Shown: one piece after another, positions 54,326-64,000 of the stretch
Layout: each line of letters opens with the position of its first letter
How positions within the stretch are numbered: position 1 is the first letter of the stretch
Assembly (NCBI GenBank): GCA_037953625.1
Contig: CM075650.1
Location: 3,412,501-3,476,500, forward strand
Direction of reading: 5' to 3'
Length of the DNA: 64,000 bases
Source: Crotalaria pallida
Lineage: Eukaryota; Streptophyta; Magnoliopsida; Fabales; Fabaceae
Program-made: the position numbers and the translations under genes
The notes under the pieces: generated by a model
What the model saw: the letters and a program-made list of their open reading frames with translations, nothing else
What the model was told of the DNA's origin: nothing
Database searches by the model: none

Positions 54326-56528
54326 GTGATTACGAAACAGTGTAACCATGTTTTCTCCGTGTTAGAATATAGTATATATTTAGTGCTAGTTTTAGCCCGT
54401 GCATTGCACGGGTTTGTGTACTCGTCTTGCTTTTTTTTTAGTTGAACTTAGTTAATAATTAAGTATCAATGATTGAGTATTAAATTTGTTGTATTACATA
54501 CCCTAAAAAAATTTTGCTATATTACATAAGTTATATGCGAAATAATATTAATTTATTGATATTTAGATGACTTTATTCATTAAAATTTGTGCAAATAAGA
54601 GATACTTATAATTTACATCTAATTGAAGAACCAATATTCAAAATTCAAAAAATGAAAGAAAAAATGTTTAAATTTCAAAAGCTAGATATGAAAATGAAAA
54701 CTTTGAGAAACCGCTAGATATGAGAAAATTTTCTACGGGTCGACCATCCCAATTTAGCAATTTATCCATGTTACACACTTTTATTATTTTATTTTTTTAC
54801 TCTAGCACACTTGCCTCTAATTTCTAAAAACTACTAACAATTAAAAAAGATCTTCTAGAAACCGCTATATGTGGATATCAAAAAAACTTTTGATTTATTC
54901 ATAGGTAAAGTAATTCTTGGTGATCACAAATTTTTAAACAAAGCGTATACTTTTGAATTGATTTTATCTTGTATAACAAATGTGTGATAACGCAAGTTGA
55001 AAGAAATTGAATAATAATTCAAAGTATGAGTTCTCAGATAACAATATTGTTATTTTTTTTACACGAATAAGATAATAAGGATTATTTATTATCTTATTAA
55101 GGAATAACATAAATATAAGGATATAAACATTTAAAAAAAAATAAGTGTGTGAACATTTTTCTTTTTAAAATTTTTTGCTCAAATAAATAAATTGTCACTG
55201 TAACAATTTTCAAACCATAAACATTCAGAAAGAAATATGAAATATGAAACAAAAATTAGGAAATTAAGGCAGATTTTTTCAAGTCAAAAGCAAAAAAAGA
55301 AATTAGGAAATTAAACGTTTGGAGTCCCATCAATCCAAGTGTAATGCATCCTTTCTATCCTCTTACCAATAGCCTAGTCATAATCATCAGCAATATAAGT
55401 AGCTTATAAGTAGCTACTTCACATACAAAAACCATATAAATTTAAAAAAAAAATATTCCAAGGTGTACAATACATCATTTCAATTGAGAAGATCTATAAA
55501 AATTATCTAACTTAGCAAAATCAATTTGAATGGTTATTTCTGCCGCAAATTTCCCTTGTTCTACGATTTTGGTAACCCAAAAATAAAAATCAAAAGCAAT
55601 GAATATTGGAAGAAGAAAAATGGAGTGAAAAAACCCAACTTAAAAAAAATGGAAAGTAAAATATAGTCCATATTTATTAAAATTGTTAATCATACTTGAA
55701 AATTATAAATTTCATTATGCTGATAACAACGTAATTATATAAATCAATATTATTATGTAATATAATTAATGAAATTAATGTTAAAAAATGTAATATCATA
55801 CCAATAATAGATCATAAATATGCTTCAATTTGTTACCACCAAAACAATAATAAGAAAATCATTAAAAAATAATCATTAAAATATGGTACTTGCATAAGAT
55901 GTTGAATAAAGTATTAAAAAGCTTGTTGCCCATAGAAGCACCTTTTGCGTGTCATGGAAGCACCTTTGGCCCATCATCATTGGAGATATTTTTAGGAGAA
56001 ATATAGCAAATGAAAGACCAGAGAATGAAATAAATGTAACTTGTTGTAACTTCCATTGTAATTTATAAGTTTTGTAATTGTATAATTGTTTAGAATTACT
56101 TAGAAAAAGAAAGAAGAAGGAAAAGAAGCAAATGAGTTACAGTACCAAAATTTTGATGTTGAAAGAAGAAGGTAGTTAATGAGATGCATACGTTGGAGCC
56201 AAGAATAGGAACATGTCAGAAGCATCTCCTGCACCAAAAATGAGAAACAGAGAAAGTGCAAATCCAAAAAAAAAATTTGAATAGATAGGAAAAAAAAAAG
56301 AGAAAGTGCAGATCTAGGGAGTTATTTGAATAGACAGAATTTTGAATTTCAAATTTAAAAAAAATTAAAAAAAAATTAAAAATTGAAAATTTAATTGGTA
56401 ACCAACAATGCCACATAGATACCTTAGTTGTGCAACATTGTCCAAGTTTTCCTAATAAGTCAGGATTTCAAAATGGAGCAATAGGAAAGCCCAAATGAGA
56501 CATCTTTTTATACAATAGTAAAGATAAT

Positions 56529-58259
56529 GGGAATTAGTCTACAAACCCCCACTTTATCCCTCAAACCCCATTTTAATGGTACAATATCTATTATACCCTT
56601 CAGCTTTAAAAAAAAAAATGAAACCCCAAACCCCAGCCATCTTTTCAACTTCTTCCAAACCCCAAACCCCTTTCTATCTAACCCTCTCTAACTCCTTCCA
56701 TATTTTACTTACAAACCCCTTTCATTGGAAGACACAAGTGAAAACACACATTTTATTCATAAAGGAGCTCCAGTGGCATCTCTCTGTTTTTTGTTGAAGG
56801 TAACATTCATCTCGTTTACGATTTTTTTTTACGTTACTGTTAATATTCCGATTAACCAGTGTCAGAATTTATATAAATTCCGACACGGGTTTATCGGAAA
56901 AAATGTAACATTCATTTAACTAATATAACTATCACTTTTCCGAGAGAATGATTTCGGAAACTGCTAAAATTCCGATACATTTCTATCAGAAATGTTAACT
57001 TAATCAATTTGAAATTACCAATAGGAAACGAAGCTCGCTGTAACAATTTTCCGACATACTAAATTTAGAATTAATTAAATTTCCGACATACTTAATTCAG
57101 AATTTATTAAAATTCTGATACATTTCTATAAGATATATTAACTTAATCAATTTGAAATTACCAATAGGAAACGTAGCTCGTTGTAACAATTTTCTGACAT
57201 ACTAAATTCAGAATTTATTAAATTTCCGACATACTTAATTCAGAATTTATTAAAATTCTGATACATTTCTATCAGAAATATTAACTTAATCAATTTGAAA
57301 TTACCAATAAGAAACGTAGCTCGCTGTAACAATTTTCCGACATACTAAATTCAGAATTTATTAAATTTCCGACATACTTAATTCAAAATTTATTAAAATT
57401 TCGAGACATTGGTCTTAGATTGAGCTAAATTCTGAGACTCTGTTGTCGGATTTATCAGAAAAATACATTAGATCACACCAATTTGACACATTCATTGCAA
57501 AAACATTAATCAATTGCTACAACATGAAGTTATGTTGATATATTGCAACAAAGTAAATTGATACCGAAACATTAATTCTTTAATTCACGTAACCTTAATC
57601 TGATCCATGCTCAAAAGCAAACCTTAATCCACATGTTCAATACCTAAGCTTAAAAGCTATTACAAATAACAAAAACCAAATACTAATAATTTCAAAAGCT
57701 AGCAAACACATTGATCTAATACCAACAAGTTCAAAAGCTATTATAAAATGACCAAATATATTATTAATTCAAAAAGTAACAATTTCTTCTCAGTTTCTTT
57801 CTTTATGGAGTCTACGCTATTTTTCTTCTTCTTCTTCTACTCTCACGGTTTCAGTTGTACGCTTCAATCTAGCCATATCAGAAATTTCAACCCAATTAAA
57901 AAAATGTGTTGGTTATGGATAAAAGCAATATTCAAACATTGAGAGAACAAAAATTATGTTTTTATAATCTAAGCATCAAAACTCAAAAATATTAAACATA
58001 ACAATAACAAACAATTTATAAAACAGCCACTGATTAATTTTCGACATGACAGAGTCGGAATTTTATAATCTTCCGACACCCCCGTGTCGGAAAGTTGCAG
58101 CGACAGCATACCTTCAACACAGCAATGGCGAATTCGAAAAACAACACAACAACAATAAAAATAAACCCTAAAACTAAAGTAATGAAAAAAAAACAAAACC
58201 TTAAAAACAAAAAACAAAACCTAAACCAAACCCTCCTACATCAAATAAACAAAAAAAAG

Positions 58260-58290
<31 letters not shown>

Positions 58291-58618
58291 CAAAACAAAA
58301 ACCCACAGAGAAAAAAAACGGTAATGAATGAGGGAAGAAGAAGAACGGAATACCTTGAGGCGGCGGCGGTGGAGGAAGCGGCAGTGGAGGCAGCAGGGAG
58401 AAGAGGGAGTTGAAAGTGAAGGAGGATTGGAATATGAAGGAGGAAGAAGAATGAGGGAGGGAGTGAAACGTGAATGAGAGAGGGAGTGAAAGTGGGGTGT
58501 GGGGTTTGTGAAATGAAAAAAGAAGGAAGTATAATGGGGTTTAAAAGGAGGGTATTATTGGTATTATTGAAAAAAGTGGGGTTTGGGGGATAAATTTGGG
58601 GTTTGAGGACTAACTTCC
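56529..58618. mobile_element. Mutator-like non-autonomous element nested in the Helitron
   Basis: Inverted ends GGGAATTAGTCTACAAACCC and (right, complement) GGAAGTTAGTCCTCAAACCC with similarity over about 100 bp; the perfect 9-bp repeat AAAGATAAT flanks it at 56520-56528 and 58619-58627. No transposase is seen. Near the right end the minus strand has a C/T-rich leader-like stretch and a CTCAAG|GTATTCC donor-like site, possibly from a captured promoter or exon, but no recognisable protein. Confidence 0.8.
56997..57425. repeat. 143-bp tandem repeat, three copies
   Basis: AACTTAATCAATTTGAAATT begins at 56997, 57140 and 57283. Each unit carries TTCCGACATACT motifs alternating with TCAGAATTTATTAAA, and GTAGCTCGCTGTAAC. 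Related TTCCGACA.GG inverted motifs lie outside (56865, 58070-58095). Confidence 0.85.
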
Positions 58619-58764
58619 AAAGATAATTGTTGTATAGGGACATTTTGGTACTTTTCCTTACATATATAGATCTCATTGCCAGATATTTAACGGATAACTT
58701 CTCAACGTGTGATGCCCAGTGTTATCATTTGGTTAGCTGCAAGTCCATCATACCACTATCAAAA

Positions 58765-58910
58765 GGTATTGGGCCATATGGACCTTGTCCATCATACTGG
58801 TATCAAGAGCTATTGGGCCGTATGGGACCTTTGTCCGTCATACTGGTACCAAGAGTTATTGGGCAGTATGGAGCCTCGATCCGTCACACCGGTACTAATA
58901 GGTATTGAGT
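58765..58910. repeat. Tandem repeat of about 45 bp, three to four copies
   Basis: ATTGGGC starts at 58768, 58812 and 58858, with a degenerate copy at 58904. Units share CGTCATACTGGTACCAAGAG. GC-richer than surroundings; open in two frames but no family is recognised. Confidence 0.7.
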
Positions 58911-59655
58911 CTCGTGGAACCTTTCTCTTTGATGTACCGATTAACTAGCAAACTGGTAAATGAGTGTCCATATTATCGATCCATAATAGTAATCTCCCAA
59001 GCCAAGGTTGGTCTTTGAAGACTAGCTCTGGTTTTTGTACCTTTGAACCTTCTGGTATCATACCGTTAACCTGATGATCCCTTAAGGAACGGTTGACACG
59101 TTGTACATGAATTCGAGGTATCGGTCCATATAGTTGTGGAGATTACTAGGATTAAGCTCCTGATTGGGGTTCACCGTCTGATTGCTTTTAACTTTTACTC
59201 AAAATATTTATTTTGACATAAATAACTTTATCTTAGTCAATGGAATATTCTTGCACTGACCAAGTTGCTTTATATCATTAGGACGATATCATAAATTCTT
59301 GTACATAGGTGATAGTTGCTGTGTGAATCATCATTTCCTATTAATTTAAAATTTTGATAATTTCATATACTTATTTATTTAGTAACCACAAAATAAAAAA
59401 TTAATGTGACTATTTACTCATAATCAAATGACTAACGGATTGATTTCCTTGGTGGTAAAAAGTGATGATATAAATGTAACATTAAAACACCCTGTTACAA
59501 AATAACAGTAACATCCCCAATTCTCCATAGAACAATCATCACAACGGTGACCCCCTTTCCTTCGTTCCTTTCTCTCTCAATTCTAAGAAAGAAAGAAAGA
59601 TAGAAAGGGGTCATCCATCCATCAATCATCCATCCCTCTCAAGGACACCGAAACG
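58911..59655. other. SEC23 promoter and 5' leader region
   Basis: AT-rich to about 59480, then C/T-rich with CTTTCTCTC, GAAAGAAAGAAAGA and CATCCATCCATCAATCATCC just before the SEC23 start. No TATA box is obvious, as usual for housekeeping genes. Confidence 0.45.
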
Positions 59656-62600
59656 ATGTCGTCTTCCTCTGAGATGGCCAACACGGATCCCGAAGGCATC
59701 GACGGAGTCCGAATGACGTGGAACGTGTGGCCACGCTCCAAGGTCGACTCCTCCAAGTGCGTCATCCCACTCGCCGCCACCATCTCCTTAATCAAACCCC
59801 ACCCTCACATCCCGCGTCTCCCCTACGCGCCCCTCCGCTGCAAGACCTGCTCCTCCCCTCTCAACCCCTTCTCGCGCGTCGACTTCACCGCCAAGATCTG
59901 GATCTGCCCCTTCTGCTACCAGCGCAACCACTTCCCTCCTCACTACGCCGCCGTCTCCGAGACCAACCTCCCCGGCGAGCTCTACCCCAGCTACACCACC
60001 GTTGAATATGCCGCCCCTGCAAACCCTTCGAATTATCCCAATTCTTTCAATCAAGCGAATTCGCCGTCGCCTTCGCCTTCGCCGGTGTTTTTGTTTGTGC
60101 TGGACACGTGCTTGATTGAGGAGGAGATGGAGTTTGTGAAATCTGCGATGCGGCGCGCGATCGGGTTGTTGCCGGATAATGCGCAGGTCGGGTTTGTTTC
60201 GTTCGGGACACAGGTGCAGGTGCATGAATTGGGGTTCTCTGATATGTCCAAAGTTTATGTCTTTCGCGGTTCGAAGGAGATTCCGAAAGAACAGGTTTTG
60301 GAGCAGTTGGGCCTTGGTGGTGCTTCAGGGAGGAGAGTTGGTGGTGGTGGTGGTGGTGGTCCTGGTGGTGTGTATCAGAAAGGAGGAGGAGGGGTGCAGG
60401 GTGGTGGTGCTGGTGGTTTTCCGGGTTCGGCTGTTACTAGATTTTTGTTGCCTGCATCTGATTGTGAATACACACTCAATTCGGTTAGTGGATATTTGGA
60501 TTGAATTTTCGAGAAATTTCAATTCTATGGTACCTAAAGTTTATGTTGAATGTTGTTTTCTGTATATAGATAGATAGGTAGCTAGAAAACACAGATCATA
60601 GTATCATACGACATGAATAGATGTAGAATATGGTTAATTTTGAAAATTACAGGCCATAGCACAATTATTATCATACTGTAAATCTTAATGCGGTTAGTGG
60701 TTATTTGGATTGAGCTTTCGAGAATTTCGATTCTGTGGTACCTGAGAGTTTTTGTTGAATGTTTTTTTCGGTATAGATAGATAGGTAGCTAGAAAGCATG
60801 GATCATACGACACAAATAGACATAGAATATGGTTAATTTTGAAAATCATAGGACATGGCACAATTATTATCACACAGTAAATCTTAATGCGGTTAGCGGT
60901 TATTTGAATTGAATTTTGGGGATTTCGATGGTGCTTAATAGATTGTTGACTTGTCAAGCAAGCATTGAATGTTGTTTTCATGATAGATGGGTAGCTAGAG
61001 CAGAACACACTGATACGGTGCAAGACATATGAAATGGACATGGTATATTATGACAAAGTTTAAAAATTATTACACGACATGAGATAGGGATGTAAAACAT
61101 AGTGCAAACTTTAATATAAAATTGGGAATGCTCTCTCAATGTGGTTAGTGTTTATTTTAATTTTGGGAATTCTCATGGTACCTGATAGGTGTGAGTTATC
61201 ATGCATTCATTGAATGCTTTCTAGCAAGATAGATGGGTAGCTACTAGCTAGGAAGCACAGATATGACATGGCTCACGGATTCACAGACATGATATGTGGC
61301 AAAATTGTAAAAATATATTACACAACACATTGATGTACAATGTAGTGCAAAATTAATATAAAATTGTTAAAACACTCATTGTGGTTGGTGGTTATTTGAT
61401 TTTTGGGAATTTCTATGGTTCCTGATAGGTGTAAGTTATCAAACATTCGTTCAATATTGTTTTCATCTTTTCATTATAGATGGGTAGCTAGGAAGCACGA
61501 GTATGACGCACAACACAAACACGATATGATACGATACAACACTGACATGGTATATGAAAAATCTTAAAAGTTTTCCGACACAACATGGTTATTTGAATTG
61601 AATTTTGGGAATATACTCAATGTGGTTAGTGGTTATTTGAATTTTGGGTGACTTGTGTGAGTTGTCAAGTATTCGTTCAATGTTTTGTTGATTTCATGAT
61701 AGATGGGTACTTAGATAAGTTTGACACGGATGTGACAACTATTTTGAAGTGTTTGTGCTTTATAGTTTATAGATGGGCGCTGTAGAATTCCCAAATTATT
61801 TTGGATAAATTTTATATGGTATGGAAGGTAATAGCAATTGATTGCTTATTGACAAATGGGTTGTGTGTTATTGTTGTGTTTTTTTGCAGCTGTTAGATGA
61901 ATTGCAAACCGACCAATGGCCTGTTCCCCCTGGGAGTCGTCCGGCTCGGTGCACCGGAGTGGCTTTGAGTGTTGCCACGGGATTGCTTGGTGCTTGTAAT
62001 CCTGGAACTGGGGCTAGAATCATAGCTTTGGTTGGGGGCCCTTGCACTGAAGGACCAGGCACGGTAAATCAGTTTTCTGTTCTTTGCTTTTGCTGTATAA
62101 CTTTGTTATTTGTTAATTTTGTTAGATATGTTTTATCTTCAAATTGAGAACATCTTTATTGGGATAAGATATTAGTTAATGCAAGACTGCCAGGATATTA
62201 TATTCATAAACTTCAAAACATTGGGAATGTGTGGTCATAGTGGCCAGGCATTTTGGTGTCATGCTATGTAAGTTTGATGTTTGTGTATTTGAGCCGCTAG
62301 AGACTGTACTTAAAATTGAATTATTGAGTAAGAAATTTTATTATTATTATTTTTTTTGAACAGCAAAAGCAAAATCATATTAAAATAATAATAGAGGAGC
62401 ACAAGGGGTACTCCCATCCCCAAATAATTACAATTGTTTCAGGCACTCCAACGGATTTAACATCCAATTACCATATGAATAACACACTCCTGCATTGTGA
62501 GCTTTAAGACTTGTCCAGAATTGGACTCTTATCTTTTCCAGTATTTCAATAAGTCCTAATTCCTTATTTTCAAAGACTAAACAATTTCTAGATTTCCAAA

Positions 62601-63866
62601 TGTTACAGAGGATTACAAACCAAAGATTGATCCACCATAATTTACCTTTTTTGGGAAAGTATAGAAGTCCAACATGTTGTAAAAAATTCTGCTTTCCATC
62701 CCTGTGCAGCGCCATATTAATATTAAAATGAGCATAGCATTGCTGCCAAATCACATACACCTTTGGGCAAAGAAACAATAAGTGGTTTGTATCTTCACCT
62801 TGAATCCATTTTTCATTGCTCTCCATGCAAAGCAAGCCAAAGTTGAAGACACTGAACTTTTCCAAAACTCCTTGTAAGAGTGTTGTTCCTCATTGATATT
62901 TTCAAGCTGTATCAGTTTATAAGCGCTTTAACAGAATATTGCTCAGTTGCATAGAGGTGGCATTTAAGGGAAGCCTTAAGTTTCACAAGCCACCCTTGAC
63001 TGCCTTTAGGAATTTATGGTACTATAATGGTAAGTCAGTAGGTTTCAACTCTTCTGTGCCATTGACGCCTTGGAAAGAGAATAAAATAGGGGCAACAATC
63101 ATGTGTCATCTCTTTGTTTGATGCTGTGGTTGTTTTTTATTTTATATTGTCAGTTACTGAAAAATCCATCACAAAATGTTTTATGATGTTGTCAATTTTG
63201 AATTTAAATTTCTTATGCAGATTGTGTCCAAAGATCTGTCTGATCCTGTGCGTTCTCATAAAGATCTTGATAAAGATGCTGCACCATACTTTAAGAAAGC
63301 AGTAAAATTTTATGAGGCTCTCTCAAAACAGCTAGTTAGCCAGGGTCACGTTTTAGATCTTTTTGCATCAGCACTTGATCAGGTTTGTGCCTAAATACTA
63401 TTTTTCTCATACCTCTAGAATTCTTTCACTTGATAGATGGATAAAGAATGTGTAAATGGGTGGTAGATATGATGGGTTATTAAGGTGAGAACACTGAAGG
63501 ATGTAGTGTAGGGCTGGAAACTAGTCGTGCTAAGCTGAAATTAGTTCAGCTCAGCTCCACCCAATAAGAAATAGTTTTTTGAGTTCAATATATATTCTTG
63601 GGGTAGCTCGAATTAGCTCGCTAATTATTTGGTTTAGTTCATAAGATCAAATTATATCATATGTCAAAAAAACAATTTCCATCTAGCTCATTCTGCTGAT
63701 CCATAGTCGTTTTCGATATAAAGGTTGGAGTTGCAGAAATGAAAGTTGCTGTTGAAAGAACCGGAGGCCTTGTTGTCCTATCTGAAAGTTTTGGTCATTC
63801 AGTCTTCAAAGACTCCTTTAAGCGTATTTTTGAGGAGGGCGAGCAATCTCTTGGTCTTTGTTTCAA
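59656..63866 (+). CDS. SEC23: SEC23-type COPII coat protein, 5' part
   Basis: Exons 59656-60483, 61890-62063, 63221-63382 and 63724-63866 join in frame (GT-AG throughout); the last ends in a split Asn codon and the gene continues beyond the window. SEC23 pairs with SEC24 and activates the SAR1 GTPase in COPII vesicle formation at the endoplasmic reticulum. Visible are a zinc finger with C62, C65, C84 and C87 (CKTCSSPLN ... ICPFC), the trunk domain with FLFVLDTCLIEEEMEFVKSA, and DELQTDQWPVPPGSRPARCT, KDLSDPVRSHKDLDKDAAPY and ERTGGLVVLSESFGHSVFKD. A glycine-rich loop at about 219-260 is long. ATG 59656 opens the frame after a C/T-rich leader; a second ATG is seven codons in-frame. Confidence 0.95.
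60484..61889 (+). repeat. SEC23 intron 1: six-unit repeat carrying copies of its own 5' splice junction
   Basis: The junction ACTCAATTCG|GTTAGTGGATATTTGGATTG recurs as CGGTTAGTGGTTATTTGGAT (GT 60693), CGGTTAGCGGTTATTTG (60892), TCAATGTGGTTAGTGTTTAT (61144), TCATTGTGGTTGGTGGTTAT (61384) and TCAATGTGGTTAGTGGTTAT (61625). Spacings are 209, 200, 252, 240 and 241 bp. Units also share ATAGATGGGTAGCTAG.AAGCAC. The intron thus appears to have grown by tandem duplication starting at the exon edge. Confidence 0.8.
62346..62905 (-). pseudogene. LINE ORF2 3' fragment antisense in SEC23 intron 2
   Basis: The minus strand encodes EDTNHLLFLCPKVYVIWQQC, then HVGLLYFPKKGKLWWINLWF and CNIWKSRNCLVFENKE, the zinc-finger and C-terminal part of plant LINE ORF2. 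The 145-codon stretch 62865-62428 is open. An A-rich, (AAT)-type tail lies at 62340-62360. It is 5'-truncated; no flanking repeat is certain. It sits well away from the splice sites (62064 and 63220). Confidence 0.75.
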
Positions 63867-64000
63867 GTGATTATTCTTTTTCCATTTCAAATGTTTTGCT
63901 GATGATTTCTTTTTAAACTATTTCAGTTTATTAGCCTTTCGCATTCTCATTAATGCTATATTACACGCCCCCTTAGTGGGGTCCCAACTTTTTATTTGAT
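63867..64000 (+). other. Start of SEC23 intron 4
   Basis: The sequence after the GTGATT donor at 63867; the next exon is outside the window. Confidence 0.7.

Larger units (their letters stand above)
54386..58670 (-). mobile_element. Non-autonomous Helitron candidate
   Basis: Read on the minus strand it begins TCTATATATGTAAGGAAAAG after a host A (58671 complement) and ends CCCGTGCAATGCACGGGCTAAAACTAG: a 17-nt hairpin followed by CTAG at 54386. TC start, hairpin and CTRR end are the Helitron hallmarks. The next host base is C rather than T. No Rep/helicase reading frame is present. About half its length is the later Mutator-like insertion at 56529-58618. The rest (54410-56519) is AT-rich without genes. 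Confidence 0.6.

Noticed and set aside
57969..58676. Proline/serine-rich frame on the minus strand (58236-58676)
   Set aside because: It crosses the right end of the Mutator-like element and its target repeat, and consists of C/T-rich low-complexity sequence.
54258..58690. TTGCCAGATATTT shared by both sides of the Helitron as a target duplication
   Set aside because: The copies are over 100 bp from the left terminus and Helitrons do not make such duplications; likely coincidence or local duplication.
61842..62147. Stand-alone 101-codon protein
   Set aside because: Only 61890-62063 matches SEC23; the remainder is intron read-through.

Overview
The window looks like nuclear DNA of a dicot plant, most likely a papilionoid legume of the AT-rich, transposon-dense kind (clover, medic or chickpea relatives). 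The grounds are spliced genes with plant-type introns, plant-only families (UGT with a PSPG box, XTH, CC-NB-LRR, F-box/FBA, SEC23), Tekay, Tat/Athila, Cassandra and LINE sequences of plant type, and many inverted-repeat elements with 'ggtccct' arms of the sort common in legumes. The species call is inference. I see no tRNA gene, rRNA operon or CRISPR array. The only rRNA-like sequence is the 5S-derived core of a Cassandra LTR.

Genes. There are five genic units: a two-exon family-75-like UDP-glycosyltransferase (20618-22617, +); a CC-NB-LRR resistance gene with a frame-broken C-terminus (31091-34669, -); a three-exon xyloglucan endotransglucosylase/hydrolase (37377-39705, -); an intronless F-box protein (51329-52522, +); and the first four exons of a SEC23 COPII coat gene (59656-63866, +), which runs off the right edge. 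An XTH exon-3 fragment lies on the far side of the NLR.

Mobile DNA dominates the rest. At 982-1911 a Mutator-like foldback element carries a SINE in one arm. At 2274-14053 a young Tekay-type Ty3/gypsy retrotransposon with two 3,552-bp LTRs has split an older, already broken copia gag on the opposite strand. At 14900-15850 lies the 3' end of a LINE. At about 25560-28746 a CACTA-like element carries fragments of two unrelated host genes. Upstream of the NLR (34863-36906) is a pile of Stowaway-like MITEs plus a three-level nest of foldback elements. At 40850-44830 are LINE pieces, one interrupted by a Cassandra solo LTR. At 54386-58670 a Helitron candidate contains a 2.1-kb Mutator-like element.

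The least expected signal is in the Tekay LTR: seven pairs of the 8-bp palindrome ACTCGAGT (two of the fourteen sites carry one substitution), six pairs with a 20-bp and one with a 19-bp start-to-start distance, although the spacer sequences differ. One pair sits upstream of the LTR TATA box and six in the presumed transcribed leader. Second is SEC23 intron 1, made of repeats that each carry a copy of the exon-1/intron-1 junction. All coordinates, mismatch counts and family calls come from reading the sequence by eye; no database search was run.
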